Assembly: GCA_004555655.1 (NCBI GenBank)
Contig: SFHJ01000016.1
Location: 1-46,098, forward strand
Direction of reading: 5' to 3'
Length of the DNA: 46,098 bases
Origin: Clostridiales bacterium
Lineage (GTDB): Bacteria; Bacillota; Clostridia; Oscillospirales; Oscillospiraceae
The notes under the pieces are model-generated. The model was not told the DNA's origin. It saw only the letters and a list, made by a program, of their open reading frames with translations, and did no database searches. The stretch's first letter is position 1. Each line of letters opens with the position of its first letter. Position numbers and translations under genes: made by a program. Positions 14,919-23,395 of the stretch are shown piece by piece.

Positions 14919-16687
14919 AAAACGGAAAAAAGACCGCGGCCGGCCGCGAGCTGTGGACGCTGCTGCGCGGAGCGAAGAGCATCCGGCCGCAGATCGCGCT
15001 GGCGTGCGTGCTGAGCCTGATCCTCGTCGGCTGCGTGCTGGCCATCCCCAAGCTGATGGGAGGCCTTACACAGGCGCTCATCGACTATTTCCCCATCCGC
15101 GAGGCGGCCGGGTATCTGGTGACGGACGTGCTGCTGCCGGGCATTCTGACGCTCGGCGCGGTGTATGCGCTCAGGGCGCTTGTGAGCTACCTCAAGATGC
15201 TGCTTTTGAACAAGGCCGTCAGCCGGTATTTTACCTGCAACCTGCGCATCATGATCTCCGATAAGATCCAGCGCCTGCCCGTGAGCTTCGTCGACCGCAC
15301 GCCCGTGGGCGATGTGCTCGCGCGTATGACGGACGACGTTTCGCGCATCGGAAACTCGCTGCACACGGTCATCGACACCGTGATGGGCGGCTTTTTGCAG
15401 CTCGCCGCCATCGCCGTCATGCTGTTTCTGGAAAACTGGCTGCTGGCGCTGGTGGTGATCGTGTTCGTGCCGCTGTCCATCTGGCTCTCGACGCGTATCG
15501 CGGGCCGCTCGGAGCGGTATTTCCATGAGATGTTCAAGCAGGGCGGCAGGCTTTCCGCCGTGGTGGAGGAGGCCTATACCAACTACGACACCACGAAGGC
15601 GTATAACCTGGAGGAGGACTGCGGCCGCCGCCACGCGAAGATTAACCGCGAGCAGATCAAGGCCGAGACGAAGGCAAGCTTCCTGTCGGCCATCGTGCAG
15701 CCGGTCATCGCGGCTTCCAACTCGCTGGCCTACATCGCCATCAACCTCCTGGGCGGCTATCTCATCGTGCGGCACCATGTGCCGGTGAGCGTCATTGTGA
15801 CGGTGGTGCTTTTCGCGCGGCAGTTCTCCGAGCCGCTCGAGCAGATCTCCAACGGCGTGAGCACGCTGCAGCAGGCCAGAGCCGCCGCGCGGCGCATCGT
15901 GACGCTTCTGGAGCTGGACGAGGAAGCGCCCATCGGGCAGGACATCCCCGACTCCGGCGACGGCAGCGTGGAATTCCGGCATGTGGACTTCTCCTATACG
16001 CCGGATATGCCGCTCATCCGCGACCTCTCCGTGCGCGTGGAAAAGGGCCAGCACATCGCCATCGTCGGTCCCACCGGCGCGGGCAAGACGACGCTTGTGA
16101 ATCTGCTCATGCGCTTTTACGACGTGGATGCGGGCGAAATTCTGCTCGGCGGGTACGATATGAGCCGGTATTCCCGCGCGTCCACGCGCGCAAAATTCGG
16201 CATGGTGCTGCAGGACACATGGCTCTTTGGCGGTACGATTGCGGAAAACGTCGCCTTTGGCCGGCCCGACGCCACGCGCGAGGAAATCATTCGCGCGTGC
16301 GACGAGGCGTACTGCGACCACTTTATCCGCACGCTTCCCAACGGCTACGACACCGTGGTCGGCAGCGACACCGTCAGCATGTCCGGCGGACAGAAGCAGC
16401 TTCTCACCATCGCGCGTGCGCTTCTGGCCGAGAGTGAGCTTTTGATTCTCGATGAGGCGACGTCAAACGTCGATACGCGTACCGAGCTTCTCATCCAGAA
16501 GGCGATGGACAAGCTGATGCGCGGCAAGACGTGCTTCATCATCGCGCACCGGCTGTCGACCATCGTGGATGCGGATCTCATTCTGGTCGTGCGCGACGGC
16601 ACGATCGTCGAGCAGGGCACGCACCGCCAGCTGCTTGCCAAAAAGGGCTTCTATCACGAGATCTATACCAGCCAATATGCCATCTAA
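14915..16687 (+). CDS. ABC exporter half-transporter, canonical-site subunit
   Basis: A 590-residue half-transporter with six N-terminal membrane helices and an ATPase domain. Walker A is GPTGAGKTT, the signature is MSGGQKQ and Walker B is LLILDEATSNVD with the catalytic Glu intact. Together with the upstream subunit, whose Walker B ends in DD, it should form a heterodimer with one active and one degenerate site. It begins inside the ATGA overlap after AGGAGG, so the two are made in equal amounts. A terminator follows eight bases after the stop. Confidence 0.93.
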   Translation: MKNGKKTAAGRELWTLLRGAKSIRPQIALACVLSLILVGCVLAIPKLMGGLTQALIDYFPIREAAGYLVTDVLLPGILTLGAVYALRALVSYLKMLLLNKAVSRYFTCNLRIMISDKIQRLPVSFVDRTPVGDVLARMTDDVSRIGNSLHTVIDTVMGGFLQLAAIAVMLFLENWLLALVVIVFVPLSIWLSTRIAGRSERYFHEMFKQGGRLSAVVEEAYTNYDTTKAYNLEEDCGRRHAKINREQIKAETKASFLSAIVQPVIAASNSLAYIAINLLGGYLIVRHHVPVSVIVTVVLFARQFSEPLEQISNGVSTLQQARAAARRIVTLLELDEEAPIGQDIPDSGDGSVEFRHVDFSYTPDMPLIRDLSVRVEKGQHIAIVGPTGAGKTTLVNLLMRFYDVDAGEILLGGYDMSRYSRASTRAKFGMVLQDTWLFGGTIAENVAFGRPDATREEIIRACDEAYCDHFIRTLPNGYDTVVGSDTVSMSGGQKQLLTIARALLAESELLILDEATSNVDTRTELLIQKAMDKLMRGKTCFIIAHRLSTIVDADLILVVRDGTIVEQGTHRQLLAKKGFYHEIYTSQYAI

Positions 16688-16694
16688 ACGCAGA

Positions 16695-16720
16695 AGAGCC
16701 GCCGGCGGGCGGCTCTTTTT
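16695..16720 (+). terminator. Terminator of the ABC exporter operon
   Basis: GAGCCGCC and GGCGGCTC form an 8-bp stem around GGCG, followed by five T. It lies a few bases after the second exporter gene. Confidence 0.88.
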
Positions 16721-16914
16721 GTTTGCCGGCAAGACAGCGCTTTCCGCCGGGCAGCCGGCCTGCGCAGCTGCAGCCGCAGGCGGATATTTGCCGGGGAAAA
16801 GCGGCGCAGAACGCTTTCACGCCGCCCCGCTTGCAGCGTTGCCGGGCTTTTTCTTTCGCAGGAGTAAATAAATGAAAAATAATTTACTTACGAACGAAAA
16901 TAAAAAAGTTTCTC
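16721..16914. other. Intergenic DNA before the glycyl radical enzyme
   Basis: No gene is credible here. The first half is GC-rich with several short GC stems; the second half (from about 16860) is sharply AT-rich. AGTAAAT (16863-16869) and ATTTACT (16882-16888) form an inverted pair of 7-base arms, 12 bases apart, just upstream of the promoter. It is a possible regulator site, but does not match the operator-like dyad in front of the lacI gene. Confidence 0.45.
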
Positions 16915-16943
16915 TTGAAATTGCAAACAAACTGTGATAGAAT
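16915..16943 (+). promoter_or_regulatory. Promoter of the glycyl radical enzyme operon
   Basis: TTGAAA at 16915-16920 and TAGAAT at 16938-16943 are separated by 17 bases. The gene start at 16988 has GGGAGG 7-8 bases upstream. Confidence 0.72.
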
Positions 16944-16987
16944 ACAATCAAGAAACTGGATATGAAATTTACTTGGGAGGGAATACC

Positions 16988-19399
16988 ATGGAAAATAAAC
17001 AGCATTTTGGAGAATTGACCCCCAGACTGAAGGCGTTCCGCGAGAAGGTGCTCGACGCCAAGCCCTATATCGACGCCGAGCGCGCCGTGCTGTGCACCGA
17101 GGCGTATCAGGCCAACAAGAACCAGCCGCCCATCATGAAGCGTGCGCTGATGCTGAAAAACATTTTGGAAAAGATGACAATCTACATCGAAAACGAGACG
17201 ATGATCGTCGGCAATCAGGCCTGCGGCCCGCGCTGCGCGCCCATTTTCCCGGAATATACGATGGAATTTGTCATCAAAGAGCTCGACCTCTTTGAAAAGC
17301 GCGACGGCGACGTGTTCTACATCACCGAGGAAACCAAGCGCCAGCTGCGTGAGCTGGCGCCGTTCTGGGAGAACAACAACCTGCGCGCACGCGGCGGCGC
17401 GCTTCTGCCCAAGGAGGTCGACGTCTATATGGAGACGGGCTTCTTCGGCATGGAGGGAAAGCTCAACGCCGGCGACGCGCATCTGGCCGTGGACTATCCC
17501 GAGCTTCTGCGCGTGGGCCTGCGCGGCTTTGAGCAGCGCACGCTGGAGCAGAAGGCAAAGCTCGATCTGACCGAGCCCGGAAGCATCGACAAGTACGTGT
17601 TCTATAACGCCGTGCTCGTCGTCATCGAGGCCGTGAAGACCTATGCCGCGCGCTTCAGCCGCCTGGCTGAGGAGCTGGCCAAAACGGCCTCGCCCGAGCG
17701 GAAAGCCGAGCTGCTGGAGATCAGCCGCATCTGCCGGAAGGTCCCCTACGAGCCGGCCGGAACCTTTGCCGAGGCTGTGCAGTCGGTGTGGTTCATCCAG
17801 CTCATTCTGCAGATCGAGTCGAACGGACACTCCCTGTCCTACGGCCGGTTTGACCAGTATATGTATCCGTACCTGCAGCATGATCTCGACGCGGGCGCCA
17901 TCACCGAGGAAGAGGCTGTGCAGCTGCTCGACAATCTGTGGATCAAGACGCTCACCGTCAACAAGGTTCGCAGCCAGACGCATACGCTCTCGAGCGCCGG
18001 CAGCCCCATGTACCAGAACGTGACCGTGGGCGGTCAGACGACCGACCACAGGAGCGCCGTCAACCGTCTGTCGTATCTGGTGCTGCGCTCGGTCGCGCAG
18101 ACGCGCCTGCCGCAGCCGAACCTCACCGTGCGCTACTTCAACGGCATCGACGAGCCGTTCTTCGACGAGGCCATCGAGGTCATGAAGCTCGGCACCGGCA
18201 TGCCCGCCTTCAACAACGACGAGATCATCATCCCGTCCTTCATCGAAAAGGGCGTGAAGGAGGAGGATGCCTACAACTACAGCGCCATCGGCTGTGTGGA
18301 AACGGCCGTGCCCGGCAAGTGGGGCTACCGCTGCACCGGCATGAGCTACCTGAACTTCCCCCGGATTCTGCTTATGGTCATGAACCACGGCATTGACCAG
18401 ACCTCGGGCAAGCGCTTTACAAAGGACTACGGCGGCTTTGAGGACTTTGAGACCTACGACGACCTGTTTGCCGCGTGGGACAAGAGCATCCGCGAGCTGA
18501 CCAGAGCCTCTGTCATCGTGGAAAATGCCATTGACCTGGCCTCTGAGCGCGACGTGCCCGACATCCTGTGCTCGGCTTTGACGCAGGACTGCATCGGAAG
18601 AGGCAAGACCATCAAGGAAGGCGGCGCGGTGTATGACTTCATCTCCGGTCTGCAGGTGGGCATTGCCGACATGGCAGACTCGCTGGCCGCGATCAAGACG
18701 CTCGTCTACGACCAGAAGAAAATCACGCGCGAAGAGCTGATGGACGCGCTCAAGGACAACTTCGAGAGCGAAAAGAACCGGAAGATCCAGCAGATGCTGA
18801 TTGACGAAGCGCCCAAGTACGGCAATGACGACGACGCGGCCGACCTTCTGGTCGTGGACGCCTACAACTGCTACATTGACGAGATGAAGAAGTACCACAA
18901 CACGCGCTTCGGCCGCGGCCCCATCGGCGGCATCCGCTACGCCGGCACGTCGTCGATCTCCGCCAACGTCGGTCAGGGCATGGGCACCATGGCCACGCCC
19001 AACGGCCGCAAGGCCAGAACGCCGCTGGCTGAGGGCAGCTCGCCCGCGCACGCGATGGATAGGTGCGGCCCCACGGCCGTCTTCAAGAGCGTGTCGAAGC
19101 TGCCGACGCATGAGATCACCGGCGGCTCGCTTCTGAACCAGAAGGTCACGCCCGCGCTTTTGTCCACCGACGAGAACAAGGAAAAGCTCAAAATGCTCAT
19201 CCGCACGTTCTTCAACCGCCTCAAGGGCTACCATGTGCAGTACAACGTGGTCGACCGCGCGACGCTGCTTGACGCGCAGGCACATCCCGAGAACCACAAG
19301 GATCTGATCGTCCGCGTGGCGGGCTACTCTGCGTTCTTTAACGTGCTGTCGCGCCAGACGCAGGACGACATCATCGAGCGCACCGAGCAGACGCTGTAA
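16988..19399 (+). CDS. YbiW-like glycyl radical enzyme (C-O lyase/dehydratase class)
   Basis: An 803-residue enzyme of the pyruvate formate-lyase superfamily, but not a formate-lyase: it carries a single catalytic Cys, C436, in the G-C-V-E motif with E438 as the likely base, instead of the Cys-Cys pair. The radical Gly is G779 in RVAGYSAFF near the C-terminus. Long blocks such as IETAV/VETAV-PGKWGYRCTGMS, APKYGNDDD, AGTSSISANV and GRKARTPLAEGSSPA recall E. coli YbiW, reported to open the ring of 1,5-anhydroglucitol 6-phosphate. An in-frame reading to 16934 overlaps the promoter; ATG 16988 has a good site. It is followed by a ROK kinase and an activating enzyme. Strictly anaerobic; substrate inferred. 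Other anhydro- or deoxy-sugar phosphates remain possible. Confidence 0.9.
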   Translation: MENKQHFGELTPRLKAFREKVLDAKPYIDAERAVLCTEAYQANKNQPPIMKRALMLKNILEKMTIYIENETMIVGNQACGPRCAPIFPEYTMEFVIKELDLFEKRDGDVFYITEETKRQLRELAPFWENNNLRARGGALLPKEVDVYMETGFFGMEGKLNAGDAHLAVDYPELLRVGLRGFEQRTLEQKAKLDLTEPGSIDKYVFYNAVLVVIEAVKTYAARFSRLAEELAKTASPERKAELLEISRICRKVPYEPAGTFAEAVQSVWFIQLILQIESNGHSLSYGRFDQYMYPYLQHDLDAGAITEEEAVQLLDNLWIKTLTVNKVRSQTHTLSSAGSPMYQNVTVGGQTTDHRSAVNRLSYLVLRSVAQTRLPQPNLTVRYFNGIDEPFFDEAIEVMKLGTGMPAFNNDEIIIPSFIEKGVKEEDAYNYSAIGCVETAVPGKWGYRCTGMSYLNFPRILLMVMNHGIDQTSGKRFTKDYGGFEDFETYDDLFAAWDKSIRELTRASVIVENAIDLASERDVPDILCSALTQDCIGRGKTIKEGGAVYDFISGLQVGIADMADSLAAIKTLVYDQKKITREELMDALKDNFESEKNRKIQQMLIDEAPKYGNDDDAADLLVVDAYNCYIDEMKKYHNTRFGRGPIGGIRYAGTSSISANVGQGMGTMATPNGRKARTPLAEGSSPAHAMDRCGPTAVFKSVSKLPTHEITGGSLLNQKVTPALLSTDENKEKLKMLIRTFFNRLKGYHVQYNVVDRATLLDAQAHPENHKDLIVRVAGYSAFFNVLSRQTQDDIIERTEQTL

Positions 19400-19426
19400 A
19401 CCGCGCCCGGCAGAAAGGAACAAGAG

Positions 19427-20353
19427 ATGAAAGAATACATCATCGGCATCGACGCCGGCGGCACCAAGGTCGCCTACGGCCTGTTTGACCGGGCGGGCAA
19501 CCTGCTTGACCGCTGCCAGCATCCCACCGACGTACACGCCGACGGCCCGGCACTGTGCGACAAGATGATCGAGACGGTTGGCGCGCTGCTGGAGAAAAAC
19601 GGTCTCACGCTTGCGCAGGTGCACGGCGTGGGCGTGTGCATGCCGTCTTTTATCGAGTTTGACAAGGGCCTTATCCACATGACCTCGGCCATCGTGCGGG
19701 TCAAAAACTTCTTCATGCGCGACTACCTGCAGAGCCGTCTGGGCGTGCAGGTGGTGCTGGACAACGACAGCAACTGCGCCGCGCTGGCTGAGTTCCGCCG
19801 CGGTGCGGGCCGCGGCGCGCGGCATATGATTTACTGCGCTGTGAGTACCGGTGTGGGCGCGGGTATTATCATCGACGGCCAGCTCTTCCGCGGCTCCTAC
19901 GGCTGCGCGGGCGAAAACGGCCACATGCTCGCCACGCCCGACGAGGGTTTCCTGTGCGGCTGCGGCAACCGCGGCTGCTACATGTCGCACATTGCGGGCC
20001 GTCAGCTGCCCGACCGGATGCGCGCGCGCGAACGGCAGGCGGGCATTGAAAGCGGCGAATGCTGGAACGGCGAACGGCTGCTGCGTGCGTACGAGGCGGG
20101 CGATCCGCTGGCCGTGGCCGAGATGGAGCATATGGCAAAGCAGCTCGGTGTGCTGGTGTTTAATATGTACCAGTTCCTCAACATCAACCTCTACGTCTTC
20201 GGCGGCGGCCTTGTCAATCTGGGCCCGGCGCTCTTTGACCGCGCGCGCGAGGTGTTCGACAGCTATGATCACGTGAAAATGCCGGTCGAGTTCCGCTTTG
20301 CCGCGCTGAAACAGGATTTCGGCATCATCGGCGCAAGCGAGCTTTTGATCTGA
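19427..20353 (+). CDS. ROK-family sugar kinase
   Basis: A 308-residue ROK protein without a DNA-binding domain, so a kinase. Seen: phosphate loop GIDAGGTK (7-14), catalytic D114 in DNDSN, GENGH with H166, and the zinc cysteines C177, C179 and C184 of the CGCG-x2-GC cluster. Position 186, normally Glu in the CxCGxxGCxE signature, is Met. It stands 27 bases after the glycyl radical enzyme with AGAAAGGA before its ATG, and 21 bases before the activating enzyme. The context suggests it makes the 6-phosphate that the radical enzyme uses, for example from 1,5-anhydroglucitol brought in by the ABC importer. Glucose, fructose, allose or N-acetylhexosamine kinase activity cannot be excluded. Confidence 0.88.
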   Translation: MKEYIIGIDAGGTKVAYGLFDRAGNLLDRCQHPTDVHADGPALCDKMIETVGALLEKNGLTLAQVHGVGVCMPSFIEFDKGLIHMTSAIVRVKNFFMRDYLQSRLGVQVVLDNDSNCAALAEFRRGAGRGARHMIYCAVSTGVGAGIIIDGQLFRGSYGCAGENGHMLATPDEGFLCGCGNRGCYMSHIAGRQLPDRMRARERQAGIESGECWNGERLLRAYEAGDPLAVAEMEHMAKQLGVLVFNMYQFLNINLYVFGGGLVNLGPALFDRAREVFDSYDHVKMPVEFRFAALKQDFGIIGASELLI

Positions 20354-20374
20354 CGCGCAGAAAGGATGGACACG

Positions 20375-21151
20375 ATGCAAAGCACGCTGACTGCCACGAT
20401 CTTCAATATCCAGAAGTTCAGCATCAATGACGGCCCCGGCATCCGCTCGACGGTGTTTTTTGCCGGCTGCCCGCTGCGCTGCCGCTGGTGCTCGAATCCA
20501 GAGTCGCAGAACTGTAACCGCGCGGCCGCCGTCGCCACGGGCGATGCAAAGCTCGCCGGGCGCGAGTGGACGGTGGACGAGGTGATGGCCGAGGTTCTCA
20601 AGGACAAGGACTTCTACGACGAATCCGGCGGCGGCATCACGCTCTCTGGCGGCGAGGTGCTGCAGCAGCATGCGTTTGCCGTGGCGCTTCTGAAAAAGGC
20701 GCACGCAGCGGGGCTCCACTGCGCGGCGGAGACCACGGGCTTTGCCGCGCATGAGGTCTTTGCGGCGTTCATCCGGAACATCGACCTGCTGCTTTTCGAC
20801 ATGAAGCATTTTGACCGGCAGGCGCATCTGGAAAAGACCGGCGTGCCGAACGACCAGATCATAGAGAACATGCGCTATGCTGTCAAACAGGGTGTGCCGC
20901 TCATCGCGCGCATCCCGGTCATCCCGAAGTTCAATTTCAGCTTCGATGCCGCGCGCGGCATGGCCGCGCTGCTGGTGGATATCGGCGTGCACGAGGTGCA
21001 CCTGCTGCCGTTCCACCAGTTCGGCGAGAAGAAGTATGAACAGCTGGGCCTTGCGTACGAGATGCAGGGCGTCAAGCAGCTGCACCGCGAGCAGCTTGGC
21101 GCATATCAGAAGGTCTTTCTCGACGCCGGGCTGGACTGCACGTTCCACTAA
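20375..21151 (+). CDS. Glycyl radical enzyme activating enzyme, short form
   Basis: A 258-residue radical SAM enzyme that would install the glycyl radical on the upstream enzyme. The cluster-binding CxxxCxxC is C32-C36-C39 (GCPLRCRWC), preceded by NDGPGIRSTVF and followed by TLSGGE and DLLLFDMKHFD. Dehydratase-type activases usually carry a ferredoxin-like insert of about 60 residues with eight Cys after CSNPES. Here only about 20 residues remain between SNPESQ and WTVDEVM, with a single Cys, so the auxiliary clusters are absent, as in PflA. I chose ATG 20375 because AAAGGA at 20361-20366 has the right distance; the ATG at 20366 overlaps that site. A bidirectional terminator follows. Confidence 0.92.
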   Translation: MQSTLTATIFNIQKFSINDGPGIRSTVFFAGCPLRCRWCSNPESQNCNRAAAVATGDAKLAGREWTVDEVMAEVLKDKDFYDESGGGITLSGGEVLQQHAFAVALLKKAHAAGLHCAAETTGFAAHEVFAAFIRNIDLLLFDMKHFDRQAHLEKTGVPNDQIIENMRYAVKQGVPLIARIPVIPKFNFSFDAARGMAALLVDIGVHEVHLLPFHQFGEKKYEQLGLAYEMQGVKQLHREQLGAYQKVFLDAGLDCTFH

Positions 21152-21153
21152 AA

Positions 21154-21189
21154 AAACCGCGCCGCCTCCTGACAGAAGCGGCGCGGTTT
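21154..21189. terminator. Bidirectional terminator
   Basis: AAACCGCGCCGC and GCGGCGCGGTTT form perfect 12-bp arms around a 12-base loop. The stem has A-run and T-run flanks, so it can stop the glycyl radical operon on the plus strand and the isomerase gene on the minus strand, which ends 12 bases further on. Confidence 0.85.
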
Positions 21190-21201
21190 CACCGGCGAAA
21201 A

Positions 21202-22122
21202 TCAGATGACAAACTGCTCAAGATAGCGCTTGCTGAGCCGCAGGCTGTTCAGAACGGCCTCGGGCGAGCCCTCGAACGCGCGGTCCTCGACCTCGATGCA
21301 GGTATATCCGTCGTAACCGATATCGGTCAGCGCCGAGACAAACTTGCTCCAGTTCACATCGCCAAGACCCGGCAGCTTCGGCGCCATGAAGTCGAGCGGG
21401 TACGCCATGATGCCGTGCTGGGCCAGCTTGTCGGGATAGACCTTGATGTCCTTGTAGTGGACGTGGAAGATCTTGTCCTTGAATTCGTAGATGGGCGCGA
21501 TGTAGTCCATCATCTGCCAGACAAAGTGGCTGGGATCATAGTTGATGCCGAGGTTCTCAGACGGCAGAAGCGCAAAGACCTTTTTCCAGTTGGCGGGGGA
21601 GGTCATGAGGTTCTGTCCGGCGGGCCACTGGTCGCGGCCAAAGAGCATGGGGCAGTTCTCAATGGCGATCTTCACGCCGAGCTTTTCTGCAAGATGGAGG
21701 ATGGGCGGCCAGATCTCTTTGACCAGCTCGAGGTTTTCTTCGACCGTCTTGTGCTGGTCGCGGCCAATAAACGTCGTGACCATGTTCACGCCCAGCTTCG
21801 CGCTGGCGCGGATGACGGTCATGAGATGCGCGACATTGGCCGCGCGCTTTTCAGGCTCGGGGTCCATGGTGTTGGGGTAGAAGGCGAGCGAGCTGATCTC
21901 GACGCACTTTTCTTTTGCATAGGAAACGATATGCTGCGCATACGCCTCGTCCTCAAGCACACGGTCGACGTCGATATGGCTCACGCCGGCGTAGCGGCGT
22001 TCGGCCTTGCCGGACGGCCAGCAGGCCACCTCGGCGCAGGCAAAGCCGAGATCTGACAGCGTGTCCATCATCTGCTCGTAATTCATCTGATCGAGAATGG
22101 CGGTAACAAGTCCAAGTTTCAT
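21202..22122 (-). CDS. Sugar phosphate isomerase/epimerase (xylose isomerase-like TIM barrel)
   Basis: A 306-residue TIM-barrel protein of the AP-endonuclease-2 fold, the group that includes IolE, IolI and tagatose/psicose epimerases. Metal-ligand segments are IENCPML, YDPSHFVWQ, FHVHYKD and CIEVEDR. AAGGAG stands before the ATG. It converges on the glycyl radical operon and diverges from the lacI gene, with its own TTGACA promoter. Such proteins commonly pair with Gfo/Idh/MocA dehydrogenases, as here, in isomerising keto-sugar or cyclitol intermediates. The actual substrate is not visible. Confidence 0.85.
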   Translation of the reverse strand: MKLGLVTAILDQMNYEQMMDTLSDLGFACAEVACWPSGKAERRYAGVSHIDVDRVLEDEAYAQHIVSYAKEKCVEISSLAFYPNTMDPEPEKRAANVAHLMTVIRASAKLGVNMVTTFIGRDQHKTVEENLELVKEIWPPILHLAEKLGVKIAIENCPMLFGRDQWPAGQNLMTSPANWKKVFALLPSENLGINYDPSHFVWQMMDYIAPIYEFKDKIFHVHYKDIKVYPDKLAQHGIMAYPLDFMAPKLPGLGDVNWSKFVSALTDIGYDGYTCIEVEDRAFEGSPEAVLNSLRLSKRYLEQFVI

Positions 22123-22164
22123 AGGCGTTCTCCTTTCAAAAACGGCGCAAAATTGATTGATTAT

Positions 22165-22193
22165 AGATTAGCCCGGATCGCGCCGTTTGTCAA
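22165..22193 (-). promoter_or_regulatory. Promoter of the TIM-barrel isomerase
   Basis: On the minus strand a consensus TTGACA (22193-22188) is followed after 17 bases by TAATCT (22170-22165). It shares the intergenic region with the divergent lacI promoter, so the regulator could control both. Confidence 0.75.
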
Positions 22194-22290
22194 GCAACGC
22201 GCCCGCAGCGCAGGCGTAGTTGTTATGTCCAAATTAAAACGGGAAATTTAGGGAGAATTCACGAAAATCATGCCGCGCCGGGAATGTGCA

Positions 22291-22319
22291 TTGACCTTTG
22301 TGTTTTTTTGCGCTAAACT
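22291..22319 (+). promoter_or_regulatory. Promoter of the LacI-family regulator operon
   Basis: TTGACC at 22291-22296 and TAAACT at 22314-22319 are separated by 17 bases. An operator-like dyad follows 12 bases downstream. Confidence 0.75.
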
Positions 22320-22331
22320 AGGTTCAAACAG

Positions 22332-22351
22332 AAATGTAATCCTTTACATTT
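22332..22351. promoter_or_regulatory. LacI/CcpA-type operator candidate
   Basis: AAATGTAA and TTACATTT are perfect 8-base arms around TCCT. The inner TGTAATCCTTTACA differs from the cre/LacI-type pattern TGWAANCGNTTWCA only at the central CG. It sits between the promoter and the regulator start, so autoregulation by the downstream LacI protein or carbon catabolite control by CcpA are both possible. Confidence 0.6.
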
Positions 22352-22370
22352 ATTCGCGGAGTGCACACAG

Positions 22371-23381
22371 ATGGTTACGATCGAACAAGTTGCCGCGCGC
22401 GCGGGTGTATCCGTGGCAACGGTCTCAAGAGTTCTGAATAATTCCGACGCTGTTCGGCCCGGCACGGCCGAGCGTGTGCGCGCCGCCATTGAGTCTCTGA
22501 ACTATACGCCAAATCAGGCGGCGCGGAACCTGCGGCGCAACGAGACGCGCGTCATCCTTGCGCTCGCGCCAAACTTTTCAAACCCCTATTACTCGAATAT
22601 TCTGACGGGCATCGGCGATCTGGCGCACGAAAACGGCTACAGCGTGTTCATCTGCAACACCGACGGCCAGGCCGAAAACGAGAAGAAGATGCTGGAAATG
22701 CTCGAGATGCACCGCGCCGACGGCGCGATCTTTCTCGGCTGCCAGAAGCACTATACATGGCTGGCCGACTATGCCGAGCGGTTCCCGCTGGTGCAGTGCT
22801 GCGAGTATGTGCCGCAGCTGCCCATCCCGTCGGTCTCGGTCGACAACTATGTCGCTGCGCGGCAGGCGGTGGAATATCTGCTGGCTCTGGGACACCGGAA
22901 AATCGCCATTCTGAGCGCCGACAACGACCATATCTCTACCGAGCTGCGTCTTTCCGGCTATCTCGACGCGATGCGCACTGCTGGCGCGGAGGTAGATCCT
23001 ACATGGATCACGCGCTCCGACCGCGTGTACTCGTTCTGCTCGGGCCGCGCCTGCGCCGAACGGCTGCTGGCCCTTCCTGACCGGCCCACGGCCGTGTTCT
23101 GCATCTCCGACATTCTGGCGCTCAGCGTGATCTACGCGGCGCAGGATATGGGCCTCGCGGTGCCGCAGGAGCTGACCGTGATGGGCTTTGACGACATCGA
23201 ATATACCACCATGCACCGGCCGCTGCTGAGTACGGTCTCGCAGCCCACCTACGAGCTGGGCCGCAAAAGTACGCAGATGCTGCTAAGCGCCATTGGGACA
23301 AATCCCGCCGCCGGGACGCGCGTGTTTTTACCGCACGAGCTGAAGATCCGCGAATCCTCGGCGGCGCCGAACACGATATAA
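22371..23381 (+). CDS. LacI-family transcriptional regulator
   Basis: A 336-residue LacI/GalR-type repressor. The N-terminal helix-turn-helix is TIEQVAARAGVSVATVSRVL (about 3-22), followed by the hinge helix region (TPNQAARNLRRN) and a periplasmic-binding-protein-like effector domain from about 60 on, containing ALAPNFSNPYYS and DDIEYTTMHRPLLSTV. It is the first gene of a run with the Gfo/Idh/MocA oxidoreductase 8 to 15 bases behind it, then the importer genes, and probably controls this run, the divergent isomerase and perhaps the glycyl radical operon. A dyad operator lies in its own leader. Effector unknown; an anhydro-sugar or its phosphate would fit the context. Confidence 0.92.
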   Translation: MVTIEQVAARAGVSVATVSRVLNNSDAVRPGTAERVRAAIESLNYTPNQAARNLRRNETRVILALAPNFSNPYYSNILTGIGDLAHENGYSVFICNTDGQAENEKKMLEMLEMHRADGAIFLGCQKHYTWLADYAERFPLVQCCEYVPQLPIPSVSVDNYVAARQAVEYLLALGHRKIAILSADNDHISTELRLSGYLDAMRTAGAEVDPTWITRSDRVYSFCSGRACAERLLALPDRPTAVFCISDILALSVIYAAQDMGLAVPQELTVMGFDDIEYTTMHRPLLSTVSQPTYELGRKSTQMLLSAIGTNPAAGTRVFLPHELKIRESSAAPNTI

Positions 23382-23395
23382 CAGGAGGAATGATG

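Noticed and set aside
16988..19399. Naming the enzyme pyruvate formate-lyase
   Set aside because: The active site has one Cys in GCVE and not the adjacent Cys pair of formate-lyase, and the neighbours are sugar genes.
16817..21148. 1443-codon open frame on the minus strand
   Set aside because: It is the antisense image of the glycyl radical enzyme, kinase and activase. Its length comes from GC-rich third positions of the real genes, and its translation is rich in His, Arg and Leu without any domain.
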